Below are positions 1 to 6,048 of a DNA stretch of 12,492 nucleotides, piece by piece. This DNA is from Thermodesulfobacteriota bacterium (lineage in GTDB: Bacteria; Desulfobacterota; Thermodesulfobacteria; Thermodesulfobacteriales; Thermodesulfatatoraceae). Position 1 is the stretch's first letter; each line of letters opens with the position of its first letter. The stretch spans positions 1 through 12,492 of the forward strand of contig JAADCO010000053.1 in NCBI GenBank assembly GCA_013154385.1. Reading direction: 5' to 3'. The notes under the pieces are model-generated. The model made no database searches. It was not told the DNA's origin and saw only the letters and a list, made by a program, of their open reading frames with translations. Position numbers and translations under genes: made by a program.

Positions 1-265
1 CGGTGCGGGTGTAGGCTTCGTAGCCCTCTTTTCGGAAGCCGCCGAGTTCTTTGCCCAGCCACAGATAGCGGATTCCCGCCGCCGCAAGGGCTTGGGCCAA
101 CTCTTCGCGGCAGAAATGGGGATATCTCCGGCTTGAGGGAAAGGAGCGCACGTCTGCCACCTGCTCTATGCGGTAAAAGGCCAAAATTTCCAAAAATTCC
201 TCAAGACTCCGCTGGCTGGTGCCGAGGGTGTAAATGACGATTTCCTCTTGTTTTCTCGTCCGCAT
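1..265 (-). CDS. DUF488 family protein, 3' end cut by window edge
   Basis: Reading leftward from the ATG at 265-263 gives 88 uninterrupted codons to the window edge. The protein opens with a basic stretch, then IVIYTLGTSQRSLEEFLEIL, VADVRSFPSSRRYPHF and GIRYLWLGKELGG. This series (YTLG..R, DVR.FP.SRR.PHF, Y.WLG..LGG) is the hallmark of the DUF488 family. Members are small conserved proteins of unknown biochemical role, usually about 120-180 residues, so roughly the first half is present. The gene is divergent from the FmdB-type gene. No good Shine-Dalgarno sequence lies before the ATG, but a TATAAG -10-like box lies 7 bases upstream, which could mean a leaderless message. The family call is secure; no function is claimed. 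Confidence 0.85.
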   Translation of the reverse strand, partial: MRTRKQEEIVIYTLGTSQRSLEEFLEILAFYRIEQVADVRSFPSSRRYPHFCREELAQALAAAGIRYLWLGKELGGFRKEGYEAYTRT

Positions 266-272
266 GGCCTAT

Positions 273-280
273 CTTATAAG
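273..280. promoter_or_regulatory. symmetric -10-like element between divergent genes
   Basis: CTTATAAG is a perfect palindrome inside the 51-base gap between the divergent DUF488 and FmdB genes. It therefore offers TATAAG as a -10 hexamer on both strands. Rightward, initiation would fall near 287 and give a leader of about 30 bases containing the GGAGG at 303-307. Leftward, it would fall at about the DUF488 start codon. No convincing -35 hexamer is visible on either side, so this is a candidate only. Confidence 0.35.
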
Positions 281-316
281 GAGTCTAAATTTGTAGAAAA
301 CCGGAGGCGGAAGAAC

Positions 317-529
317 ATGCCTATTTACGAATTCCTTTGTAAAGATTGCCGCTCGATCTTCGAGCAGCTTTGCTTTTCCTCTCGCGACGTGGAGACCGTT
401 CGTTGCCCGCGCTGCGGGAGCAAGAAGGTGAGCAAACTTCTTTCCACCTTTAGCAGCCGGTCAAGCGGCGGCTTTGGTGGCTTTGGTTCTGGTTTCGGGA
501 GCTCCTGTACGGGTTCCCGCTTCTCCTGA
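317..529 (+). CDS. FmdB-type zinc-ribbon protein
   Basis: A 70-residue protein beginning [11 protein letters not shown]. It carries two CxxC knuckles (C8/C11 and C30/C33, the latter in CPRCGS), which build the small zinc ribbon of the FmdB regulatory-protein family. The C-terminal third is a Gly/Phe/Ser-rich tail, common in this family. The start at 317 is chosen because MPIYEF is the conserved family N-terminus and GGAGG lies at 303-307; the frame stays open further upstream but that part is not conserved. The family is annotated as putative regulatory (named after a formamidase operon), but the molecular function is unsettled. It is followed 38 bases later by the DedA gene and is probably co-transcribed with it. 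Confidence 0.85.
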   Translation: MPIYEFLCKDCRSIFEQLCFSSRDVETVRCPRCGSKKVSKLLSTFSSRSSGGFGGFGSGFGSSCTGSRFS

Positions 530-543
530 GCGTAGAATCCAAA

Positions 544-561
544 GGGCCGCGGTCGCGGCCC
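544..561 (+). other. perfect GC hairpin just upstream of the dedA start
   Basis: GGGCCGCG (544-551) and CGCGGCCC (554-561) are exact reverse complements separated by two bases. They form a strong stem whose inner pair or two must open to make a loop. The stem ends six bases before the DedA ATG, and no Shine-Dalgarno sequence is visible there. There is no U-run directly after it, so it is a poor intrinsic terminator for fmdB. A structure that masks or positions the ribosome entry of dedA is an alternative. Confidence 0.5.
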
Positions 562-567
562 CCTTCC

Positions 568-1197
568 ATGTTTTACCAGATCGTCCATTTCCTCCTAGAG
601 ACCATCGGGCGTTTGGGTTATCCGGGCATCGTGGTCCTGATGGCCCTTGAGTCCTCTTTCTTTCCTTTTCCCAGCGAGGTGATCATCCCCCCGGCGGCTT
701 ATCTGGCTTCCAAAGGCGAGTTCAGCCTGCTGGGAGTCATTGCTTGCGGGGTCTTGGGAAGCCTGCTGGGGGCTTGGTTCAACTATTTCCTGGCCCTCAA
801 GCTGGGGCGTCCCGTCCTCGAAAGGATGGCCCTTCGCTGGGGCCGTTACTTCTTCTTCACCCCCGAAGTCCTCCGAAAGGTGGAAAGCTTCTTTGAGCGC
901 CACGGACACATCAGCACCTTCGTCGGGCGCCTGCTTCCGGGGATCAGGCAATACATCTCCCTTCCCGCAGGGCTCGGACGGATGAACTTTTTGCTCTTTT
1001 CCTTCTACACGGCGCTTGGGTCCGCCATCTGGGTCAGCGTGCTTGCGGCCCTGGGTTATCTCCTGGGCTCAAACGAGGCGCTCCTCAAGAGATGGCTCCA
1101 CAAGACCTCGCTTCTCCTGGTGCTCTTCTGCCTCTTGTTGGTGGTCAGCTATCTTTTCTGGCATCGCCGGCGAGTCGAAAAGTCGCCCGAAGCTTAA
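568..1197 (+). CDS. DedA/VTT-domain inner-membrane protein
   Basis: A 209-residue hydrophobic protein of the DedA (SNARE-associated, VTT) family. Family features visible are the N-terminal segment ending [12 protein letters not shown] (about residues 28-38), the central [20 protein letters not shown] block (about 117-137) with its conserved arginines, and several membrane-spanning or re-entrant hydrophobic stretches. The tail after the last helix is short and basic. DedA proteins are needed for membrane homeostasis and envelope stress resistance; some are proposed lipid (undecaprenyl-phosphate or phospholipid) scramblases or transporters. The length is typical. The ATG at 568 is the only start consistent with the family N-terminus, yet no Shine-Dalgarno sequence precedes it and a GC hairpin ends six bases upstream. 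Its last 53 bases overlap the opposing AhbA-like gene. Confidence 0.92.
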   Translation: MFYQIVHFLLETIGRLGYPGIVVLMALESSFFPFPSEVIIPPAAYLASKGEFSLLGVIACGVLGSLLGAWFNYFLALKLGRPVLERMALRWGRYFFFTPEVLRKVESFFERHGHISTFVGRLLPGIRQYISLPAGLGRMNFLLFSFYTALGSAIWVSVLAALGYLLGSNEALLKRWLHKTSLLLVLFCLLLVVSYLFWHRRRVEKSPEA

Positions 1198-1618
1198 ACA
1201 TCTTCGTGGCCGGGAAGTGGCGGGCTTTAAGGCCCGTTTCCCTCTCGATTTCCTTGAGGATCTTCTCCACTTCCTCGAAACTCTTGGCGACCAGGGTGAA
1301 CCAGACGTTCAGGCGATGCCGGCGGAGATAGCAATGGGTGACCTGAGGCCAGGAGGCGATCTGCCTGGCGATCTCCTCGCGCCTTTCCTCCGGCGCGGCG
1401 ACAGCGCACAGGGTGGTGACGAAACCCAGGCGCCGTGAGTCCGGGCTTGCTCCCAGATGGCGCAGGATGCCCCTTTCTTTAAGGGAGGCCAGGCGTTTGA
1501 TCACTTCGGCTTCGTCAAGACCCAGTTTCTCCCCCAAGAGGGCAAAGGGACGGGGGGCCAGGGGGAGGCCCTCCTGGAGGAGATCGAGCAGTCTTTGGTC
1601 AACAGGGTCAAGAGACAT
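1145..1618 (-). CDS. ahbA: siroheme decarboxylase subunit, AhbA-like (Lrp/AsnC fold)
   Basis: A 157-residue protein with an Lrp/AsnC-type winged-helix half (residues about 5-60, including [14 protein letters not shown] and ILRHLGA) followed by a RAM-like ferredoxin-fold half. The diagnostic block [19 protein letters not shown] (91-109) and the [13 protein letters not shown] segment near the end mark the AhbA/AhbB family rather than an amino-acid-sensing Lrp. AhbA and AhbB form a heterodimer that decarboxylates siroheme to 12,18-didecarboxysiroheme in the alternative heme pathway of sulfate reducers and archaea. The NVWFT variant points to the AhbA subunit, but A versus B is tentative. The ATG overlaps the greA stop codon by one base (TAATG), so translation is probably coupled. 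No AhbB partner is present in the window. The 3' end overlaps dedA by 53 bases on the other strand. Confidence 0.8.
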   Translation of the reverse strand: MSLDPVDQRLLDLLQEGLPLAPRPFALLGEKLGLDEAEVIKRLASLKERGILRHLGASPDSRRLGFVTTLCAVAAPEERREEIARQIASWPQVTHCYLRRHRLNVWFTLVAKSFEEVEKILKEIERETGLKARHFPATKMFKLRATFRLAGDARKDS

Positions 1619-2088
1619 TAGATCTCTATCTTCAGGATCTCGTATACCTTGACCCCTTTCGGTGTCTGCACCTCCACTTCGTCGCCTTCCTCTCGGCCGA
1701 TGAGGGCGCGGCCCAGAGGGGAGGTCACCGAAATGAGGCCCTTGGATACGTCGGATTCATAAGGTCCTACCAGGCGGTAGGTGACTTCTTCGTCGGTATC
1801 CACGTTGAGAAGTGTAACCTTTACGCCGAACTGGACCCGGCTGGGCGGGGTCTTGGGAAGGTCCACCACCTCGGCCCGGGCCAGACGATCAGAGAGTTCC
1901 TGGATACGCCCTTCGATGTGGGCTTGTTTTTCTTTGGCTGCTTGGTATTCGGCGTTCTCCGAGATGTCACCGTGGGCCCTGGCTTCTTCTATCGCCTTGA
2001 TGATCTTCTGCCTCTCGGTGGTCTGGAGACGACGCAGCTCTTCGCGCAGGTCTTCGTACCCTTTGCGAGTCATGGGGATTCGTTCCAT
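1618..2088 (-). CDS. greA: transcription elongation factor GreA
   Basis: A 156-residue protein, essentially the same length as E. coli GreA. It has the N-terminal antiparallel coiled coil (about residues 9-75), with the tip acidic residues D41 and E44 in AHGDISENAEY. These enter the RNA polymerase secondary channel and stimulate cleavage of backtracked RNA. The C-terminal FKBP-like domain ends in SPLGRALIGREEGDEVEV and a final KVYEILKIEI. The start at 2088 is chosen because TGGAGG lies seven bases upstream on the coding strand; the frame extends further but runs into an intrinsic terminator. It is the first gene of a two-gene unit with the AhbA-like gene. With the terminator of the upstream ubiA just before it, greA needs its own promoter or read-through. 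Confidence 0.96.
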   Translation of the reverse strand: MERIPMTRKGYEDLREELRRLQTTERQKIIKAIEEARAHGDISENAEYQAAKEKQAHIEGRIQELSDRLARAEVVDLPKTPPSRVQFGVKVTLLNVDTDEEVTYRLVGPYESDVSKGLISVTSPLGRALIGREEGDEVEVQTPKGVKVYEILKIEI

Positions 2089-2111
2089 AGCCAACCTCCA
2101 TCCGCAAATTC

Positions 2112-2153
2112 CATAAAGAAAAGCACCGCTCGTGTAACGAACACGGGCGGTGC
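2112..2153 (-). terminator. intrinsic terminator after ubiA, before greA
   Basis: On the minus strand, a 13-base-pair stem (arms 2141-2153 and 2123-2135, one G-U pair) encloses a five-base loop (2136-2140). It is followed at once by TTTTCTTTAT (2122 down to 2113). This has every part of a Rho-independent terminator for the deoC-rnhA/ubiX/ubiA operon, 34 bases after the ubiA stop. It ends only about 25 bases before the greA start, so it could also act as a greA leader attenuator. Confidence 0.8.
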
Positions 2154-2187
2154 ACTCGGGCACTCCTTTTATCGGTGGCCTGCGCCC

Positions 2188-3042
2188 TTACTTAAAGAGC
2201 AGGGCGAGCACAGTCCCTAGAAATAATACCACACTTATGGCGCCATTAAAGGTAAAAAACGAAAGATTTAGGCGGGAGAGATCATCTGGACTGATGACCA
2301 GCCTCTGGGCCACGAAGAGGACGAGCGTCACGAAGAGGCCCAGATAGTACCACCAGGAGAGATGGGCCATCAGCCCCACCAGGACGAAGGCGGCAAAGGC
2401 CAACGCGTGACACAAGGCGGAAAGGACAAAGGCCCGGCGTCTCCCGAAACGCGCGGGAATGGAATGGAGACCGAACCGGCGGTCGAATTCTTCGTCCAGG
2501 CAGGCGTAAAGGATGTCAAAACCTGCCACCCAGAAGATCACCCCCGCGCTCAGGACGAAGGGCAGAGGTTCGAGCGTGCCTTTGACCGCCACCCATCCTC
2601 CCAGGGGAGCCAGGGCAATGGCCAGGCCGAGGAACAGATGGCAGAGCCAGGTGAAGCGCTTGGTGTAGGAGTAGGCGAGGATCACGGCCAGGGCCACGGG
2701 AGAGAGCTTGAGCGTGAGGGGGTTCAGGGCCCAGGCGCAGAAAAAGAACACGCCCACGGAGACGAAGAAGAGGATCCAGGCCTCGATGGCCTTTACTTCG
2801 CCGGTGACCAGGGGCCGGTTGCTCGTCCGCGGGTTGGCGGCGTCAAACGGCAGGTCAACGATGCGGTTGAACACCATGGCCGCGGATCTGGCCCCCACCA
2901 TGGCCCCCAGGATGAGGAGCGAATCCTTGAGAGAGGGAAGCCCCCCGGCAGCCAAACAGGCCCCGGTGAAAGTGAAGGGCAGGGCAAAGATCGTGTGCTC
3001 GAACTTTATCATTTCCAGGAGGATGCGGATCTTACGCCACAC
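2188..3042 (-). CDS. UbiA-family polyprenyltransferase (MqnP/4-hydroxybenzoate type)
   Basis: A 284-residue integral membrane prenyltransferase with about eight to nine hydrophobic helices. Both aspartate-rich motifs that bind Mg2+ and the prenyl diphosphate are visible: N59-x3-D63-x3-D67 followed by NPRTSNRPL, and D176ILYACLD183EEFD187. The family attaches a polyprenyl chain to an aromatic acid. Together with the UbiX gene directly upstream and an otherwise anaerobic gene set, MqnP of the futalosine menaquinone pathway is the best guess, with ubiquinone-type UbiA as the alternative. The GTG start at 3042 is preferred because GAGGTGA (overlapping the ubiX stop) lies four bases upstream. An ATG at 3012 has no ribosome site, and a farther one at 3117 lies deep inside ubiX. 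A terminator follows the stop. Confidence 0.9.
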   Translation of the reverse strand: MWRKIRILLEMIKFEHTIFALPFTFTGACLAAGGLPSLKDSLLILGAMVGARSAAMVFNRIVDLPFDAANPRTSNRPLVTGEVKAIEAWILFFVSVGVFFFCAWALNPLTLKLSPVALAVILAYSYTKRFTWLCHLFLGLAIALAPLGGWVAVKGTLEPLPFVLSAGVIFWVAGFDILYACLDEEFDRRFGLHSIPARFGRRRAFVLSALCHALAFAAFVLVGLMAHLSWWYYLGLFVTLVLFVAQRLVISPDDLSRLNLSFFTFNGAISVVLFLGTVLALLFK

Positions 3043-3046
3043 TTTC

Positions 3047-3610
3047 TCACCTCGTTCCAGACCAGCGTTTGAGCTCCGGGACGTCGAATCCCAGAAAATC
3101 CGCCAATCTGGCGGCAAAGAAGTTTACCAGATCTTCGATGGTTTGGGGGCGATGGTAAAAGGCCGGCATGGCCGGGAAGATGACGGCTCCTGCTTCCGCA
3201 GCCAGGACCATGTTGCGCAGATGGGTGAGGTTCAAGGGCGTTTCCCGCACGGCCAGGATCAAGGGGCGCCTTTCCTTGAGCATGACGTCTGCCGCTCTAG
3301 AGACCAGGTTCTTCGAGAACCCGTGGGCAATGGCCGCGAGGGTCCCCATGGTGCAGGGGACGACGACCATGGCCTCGTAGAGGGCCGAACCACTGGCCGG
3401 TGGGGCGGAGATCTCGTCTTCGCGATAGATCCGTTCGCTGAGCTCGGAAAGCGCGGCGATCTCCAGCCCGGTCTCCAGGGGAAACACCTCCTCGGCGGCG
3501 CGGGAGACGATGACCTCCGTGGGGACGGAAAGCCGCTTCATGAGTTTCAGAAAGGATAGGGCGTAGAGGCTTCCGCTGGCCCCGGTGATGGCTACCAGGA
3601 TCTTCTTCAT
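3047..3610 (-). CDS. ubiX: flavin prenyltransferase UbiX
   Basis: A 187-residue flavoprotein-fold enzyme that joins a dimethylallyl group to reduced FMN, making the prenylated FMN cofactor used by UbiD-family decarboxylases. Family motifs are the FMN-binding GASGSLYA (10-17), [13 protein letters not shown] (85-97), [15 protein letters not shown] (121-126) and [11 protein letters not shown] (145-155). Length is normal. The ATG at 3610 overlaps the stop codon of the upstream deoC-rnhA gene (ATGA), with a GGAAGAG ribosome site. The stop codon sits inside the ribosome site of the downstream prenyltransferase gene. Its UbiD partner (MqnL or other) is not in the window. Confidence 0.95.
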   Translation of the reverse strand: MKKILVAITGASGSLYALSFLKLMKRLSVPTEVIVSRAAEEVFPLETGLEIAALSELSERIYREDEISAPPASGSALYEAMVVVPCTMGTLAAIAHGFSKNLVSRAADVMLKERRPLILAVRETPLNLTHLRNMVLAAEAGAVIFPAMPAFYHRPQTIEDLVNFFAARLADFLGFDVPELKRWSGTR

Positions 3611-4764
3611 GGTCTCTTCCGTTTCTGGGCCTCTTTGCGCGCCAGGGAGTCGCATCTTTCGTTTTCCGCATGCCCGCTGTGGCCGGGGATCCAAAACCAT
3701 TCCACCCGGTGCTTCTTGGTCAGCGCGGCCAGCTTCTCCCAGAGATCTCGGTTCTTGACGGGTTTTCCGGCGGCGGTGCGAAAACCGTTGCGCTCCCAGC
3801 GCGGGAGCCATTTGGTGATACCGTCCCGGAGATAGCGGGAATCCGTGTAGAGGCGCACTTTCACCGGCCTCTTTAGGGCCTCAAGCCCCTTGATGGCGGC
3901 CATGAGCTCCATGCGATTGTTGGTGGTGTCGTTCTCCCCGCCGGTGATGACCTTCTCTCGGCCCTTAAGGCGCAGGATGGCCGCATACCCCCCGGGCCCG
4001 GGGTTCCCCAGGCAGGCCCCGTCAACGAATATCTCCACCTCTTCCGGGGCCTCGTCTTCCGGGGACGAAGCGGTTTCGTCCTTCTGCTTCCAGGCGGCTT
4101 CGGCTTCCTTCAATATTTGTACGGCGCGACTCGTGCCCAGGACGTCTGCCCCGGCTTCGATCAGGGCCAGGGCCTGGGCCAGGGTGCGAATGCCGCCTGC
4201 GGCTTTGACCTTGATGCGCCCTGCGGCCCGCTCCGCAAGCAGCCTCACGTCTTCCACCGTCGCTCCCGAAGGGCCGAAGCCCGTGGAGGTCTTTACGTAA
4301 TGGACGCCGGTTTCGGCCAAGACGTCCACCAGCCGGACCTTCTCCTCGTCGGTGAGATAGCCGCATTCAATGATGGCCTTGACCACCGCCTGCGGGGCCG
4401 CCGCAAGTATTTCGCCCATCTCCCCGGCGACGAACTCGAAGCGCCCTTCTTTGACCCAGCGCAGGTTGATGACCACGTCTATCTCCTCGGCCCCGGCGGC
4501 TACCACCTCGGCGGCTTCATGGGCCTTCGTGGAAGTGAGCTGAAACCCCAGGGGGAACCCCACCACCGTGCAGACCTTGACCTTTGAGCCCTTGAGCTTT
4601 TCGCGGGCGAGGGGCACGAAGGTGGGGGAGACGCAGGCCGCCCTTACCCCGTAGCGGCGTGCTTCCTCGAGGAACTTCTCCACGTCCCGGGTAGTCGCCA
4701 CGGGAGAGAGTAGGGTATGATCCAGGTAACGGGCTAGTTCTTCGGGCCGCAAGGGGGTTTTCAT
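3607..4764 (-). CDS. deoxyribose-phosphate aldolase / ribonuclease HI fusion
   Basis: One uninterrupted 385-residue frame holds two complete enzymes. Residues about 1-222 are a class I DeoC: DHTLL (D15), VVGFPLG (68-73), D96 in EIDVVIN, Schiff-base K158 in [10 protein letters not shown] and K187 in KAAGGIRT. DeoC cleaves 2-deoxyribose-5-phosphate to acetaldehyde and glyceraldehyde-3-phosphate. An acidic linker (about 223-242) leads to a full RNase HI, which cuts the RNA strand of RNA-DNA hybrids. All four metal-binding carboxylates are present (D248, E286, D308, D372), as is the H362 loop in [10 protein letters not shown]. Each half has normal length and an intact active site. The ATG at 4764 is the most upstream start and is overlapped head to head by the sirC ATG. 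The gene leads the operon with ubiX (4-base overlap) and ubiA. That the fusion is unusual is inference; the two activities have no obvious metabolic link to the quinone genes. Confidence 0.94.
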   Translation of the reverse strand: MKTPLRPEELARYLDHTLLSPVATTRDVEKFLEEARRYGVRAACVSPTFVPLAREKLKGSKVKVCTVVGFPLGFQLTSTKAHEAAEVVAAGAEEIDVVINLRWVKEGRFEFVAGEMGEILAAAPQAVVKAIIECGYLTDEEKVRLVDVLAETGVHYVKTSTGFGPSGATVEDVRLLAERAAGRIKVKAAGGIRTLAQALALIEAGADVLGTSRAVQILKEAEAAWKQKDETASSPEDEAPEEVEIFVDGACLGNPGPGGYAAILRLKGREKVITGGENDTTNNRMELMAAIKGLEALKRPVKVRLYTDSRYLRDGITKWLPRWERNGFRTAAGKPVKNRDLWEKLAALTKKHRVEWFWIPGHSGHAENERCDSLARKEAQKRKRP

Positions 4765-5398
4765 GGAAGCGTATTATCCCATCTTTCTCCGCATCGAGCA
4801 AAAGAGGTGCGTGGTGATAGGAGGCGGAAAGGTGGCCCTTCGCAAGATAAAGTCTCTCCTTTCCTGCGGGGCCAGGGTGGTGGTCATCGCCCCGGAGGTC
4901 CTCCCGGAGATAGAAGAATTGGCCCGGGAAGGAAAGATAGAGCTAATCCAGCGCCCTTATCAGGAGGGAGATCTCGAAGGGGCCTTCCTGGTGGTCGCCG
5001 CGACCAACAACCCCGCGGTGCAGGAGCAGGTGGTCTCGGAGGCCGAAAGAAGGGGGCTTTTGCTAAACGTGGTGGATCAGCCGGAAAGATCCAACTTCAT
5101 CGTTCCCTCGGTGATCAGGAGGGGCCGGCTCTCGCTGGCCATCTCCACGTCCGGCGCCAGTCCGGCTCTTGCCCGGCGCCTGAGGGAGACCCTGGAGGAG
5201 CTCTTCGGCCCGGAGTACGCCGACTATCTGGAACTGATGGCGCGCTGGCGGCGGGAGATCCTCTCCCGCGACCTTCCCGAGGAGGAAAGACGTCAAATTT
5301 TTGAACAATTGGCCCTCTTGCCCATTCCCCTTTGGATCAAGCGCGGAGAATGGGCTCAAATCGAGGCCGTGGCCCGGAATTTTGGGCTCTCTCTTTAA
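4763..5398 (+). CDS. sirC: precorrin-2 dehydrogenase (SirC / CysG N-terminal type)
   Basis: A 211-residue NAD-dependent dehydrogenase that oxidises precorrin-2 to sirohydrochlorin; Met8p/CysG-type relatives also insert iron. The family N-terminus [20 protein letters not shown] shows the Rossmann glycines (GGGKVA, 20-25). It is followed by [13 protein letters not shown] (75-87), [15 protein letters not shown] (102-116, with the conserved aspartate D105) and [15 protein letters not shown]. It lacks the uroporphyrinogen methyltransferase half found in full CysG, so it is the short monofunctional form. The ATG at 4763 has AAGGGGG at 4751-4757 as ribosome site. That site and any promoter must lie inside the opposing deoC-rnhA gene. 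Sirohydrochlorin leads to siroheme, the substrate of the AhbA-like enzyme at 1145-1618. The stop codon is shared with the NUDIX gene. Confidence 0.92.
   Translation: MEAYYPIFLRIEQKRCVVIGGGKVALRKIKSLLSCGARVVVIAPEVLPEIEELAREGKIELIQRPYQEGDLEGAFLVVAATNNPAVQEQVVSEAERRGLLLNVVDQPERSNFIVPSVIRRGRLSLAISTSGASPALARRLRETLEELFGPEYADYLELMARWRREILSRDLPEEERRQIFEQLALLPIPLWIKRGEWAQIEAVARNFGLSL
4773..4801 (-). promoter_or_regulatory. candidate promoter for deoC-rnhA/ubiX/ubiA operon
   Basis: On the minus strand, TTGCTC (4801-4796) and GATAAT (4778-4773) are separated by exactly 17 bases, a fair sigma-70 type match. Initiation about seven bases downstream would fall at 4766-4764, at the deoC-rnhA ATG itself. That predicts a leaderless or nearly leaderless message, consistent with the absence of a clear ribosome site. 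The element lies entirely inside the 5' end of sirC on the other strand. Confidence 0.4.
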
Positions 5399-5955
5399 GC
5401 TTCCTTTGGTTTGGGGGCCCCGAGTTTTTGATATAAGTCCCAGAGGAGCCGGAAGGCCGGGGTGAAGTCCTCGGGTCTTTCCTTGAGGAGACGGTTGATC
5501 TCCTCGATCTCGAAGAAACGTCCCTCTTCGATTTCGTAAGGATCTGGGCGCGGCTCACGGTTGGTGACCCCCACGAAGAGGGCCACGTACTCCCAGCCCG
5601 TTTCCTCACAGGCCTCCACCTGGGTCACTTCGAGCAGATTGCAAAGGAGCCCCAATTCCTCGTGTAGCTCCCGGCGCGCGGCTACAGAATATGGTTCTCC
5701 CAGGCCCACGTGTCCGGCTGCCGAGGAGTCCCATAATCCCGGATTTTCGTCCTTGCTCATGGCCCTCTTCTGGAGATAAAGTCTCCCCTTGGGATCGAAG
5801 AGAAAGACGTGGACGGAACGATGCCTCAACCTCTGCTGATGGATCTCCCCCCTCGGAAGCAACGCAATGACCTGTCCCTGATCGTCAAGGACTTCAAGGA
5901 TCTCCCGGGCCACTACCGACGGTGTGTCTCTTCTTTTGCGTCCCCTCTGTGCCAT
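5395..5955 (-). CDS. NUDIX hydrolase, YfcD/Idi-like
   Basis: A 186-residue protein with a perfect Nudix box (GX5EX7REUXEEXGU) at residues 81-103: G81, E87, R95-E96, E99-E100 and G102. The preceding RLRHRSVHVFLFDPKGRLYL and KDENPGLWDSSAAGHV resemble the YfcD and isopentenyl-diphosphate-isomerase-like branch. These enzymes hydrolyse, or in Idi isomerise, diphosphate-linked compounds; the substrate cannot be told from sequence. The basic N-terminal 12 residues are probably disordered. The ATG at 5955 has only a weak GGATGG upstream. The stop codon TAA shares the palindrome TTAA with the opposing sirC stop. Confidence 0.88.
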   Translation of the reverse strand: MAQRGRKRRDTPSVVAREILEVLDDQGQVIALLPRGEIHQQRLRHRSVHVFLFDPKGRLYLQKRAMSKDENPGLWDSSAAGHVGLGEPYSVAARRELHEELGLLCNLLEVTQVEACEETGWEYVALFVGVTNREPRPDPYEIEEGRFFEIEEINRLLKERPEDFTPAFRLLWDLYQKLGAPKPKEA

Positions 5956-6048
5956 GGTTTTGATTCCATCCGGTTAAAACCCAATTTTTCCAAAGGGCAG
6001 GTAATATCTGCGAGTTGTTCCCCTTAATCAACCGTGTTGCCCAATACT

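Noticed and set aside
2089..2163. N-terminal extension of greA up to 2163
   Set aside because: It would translate through the intrinsic terminator, is not like any GreA, and the ATG at 2088 has a strong ribosome site and gives the normal length.
2362..3072. A 236-codon plus-strand frame opposite the UbiA-like gene
   Set aside because: Its Gly/Glu/Gln-rich translation resembles no family and is fully explained as a shadow of the prenyltransferase.
5413..5430. GGGGCCCC followed by a T-run as a terminator for sirC
   Set aside because: The palindrome has no loop and lies inside the NUDIX coding sequence; a stable stem with a proper loop cannot be drawn.
5956..5981. GGTTTT...AAAACC inverted repeat before the NUDIX start as an operator
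   Set aside because: Arms of six AT-rich bases around a 14-base spacer are weak and likely to be chance; no promoter could be aligned with it.
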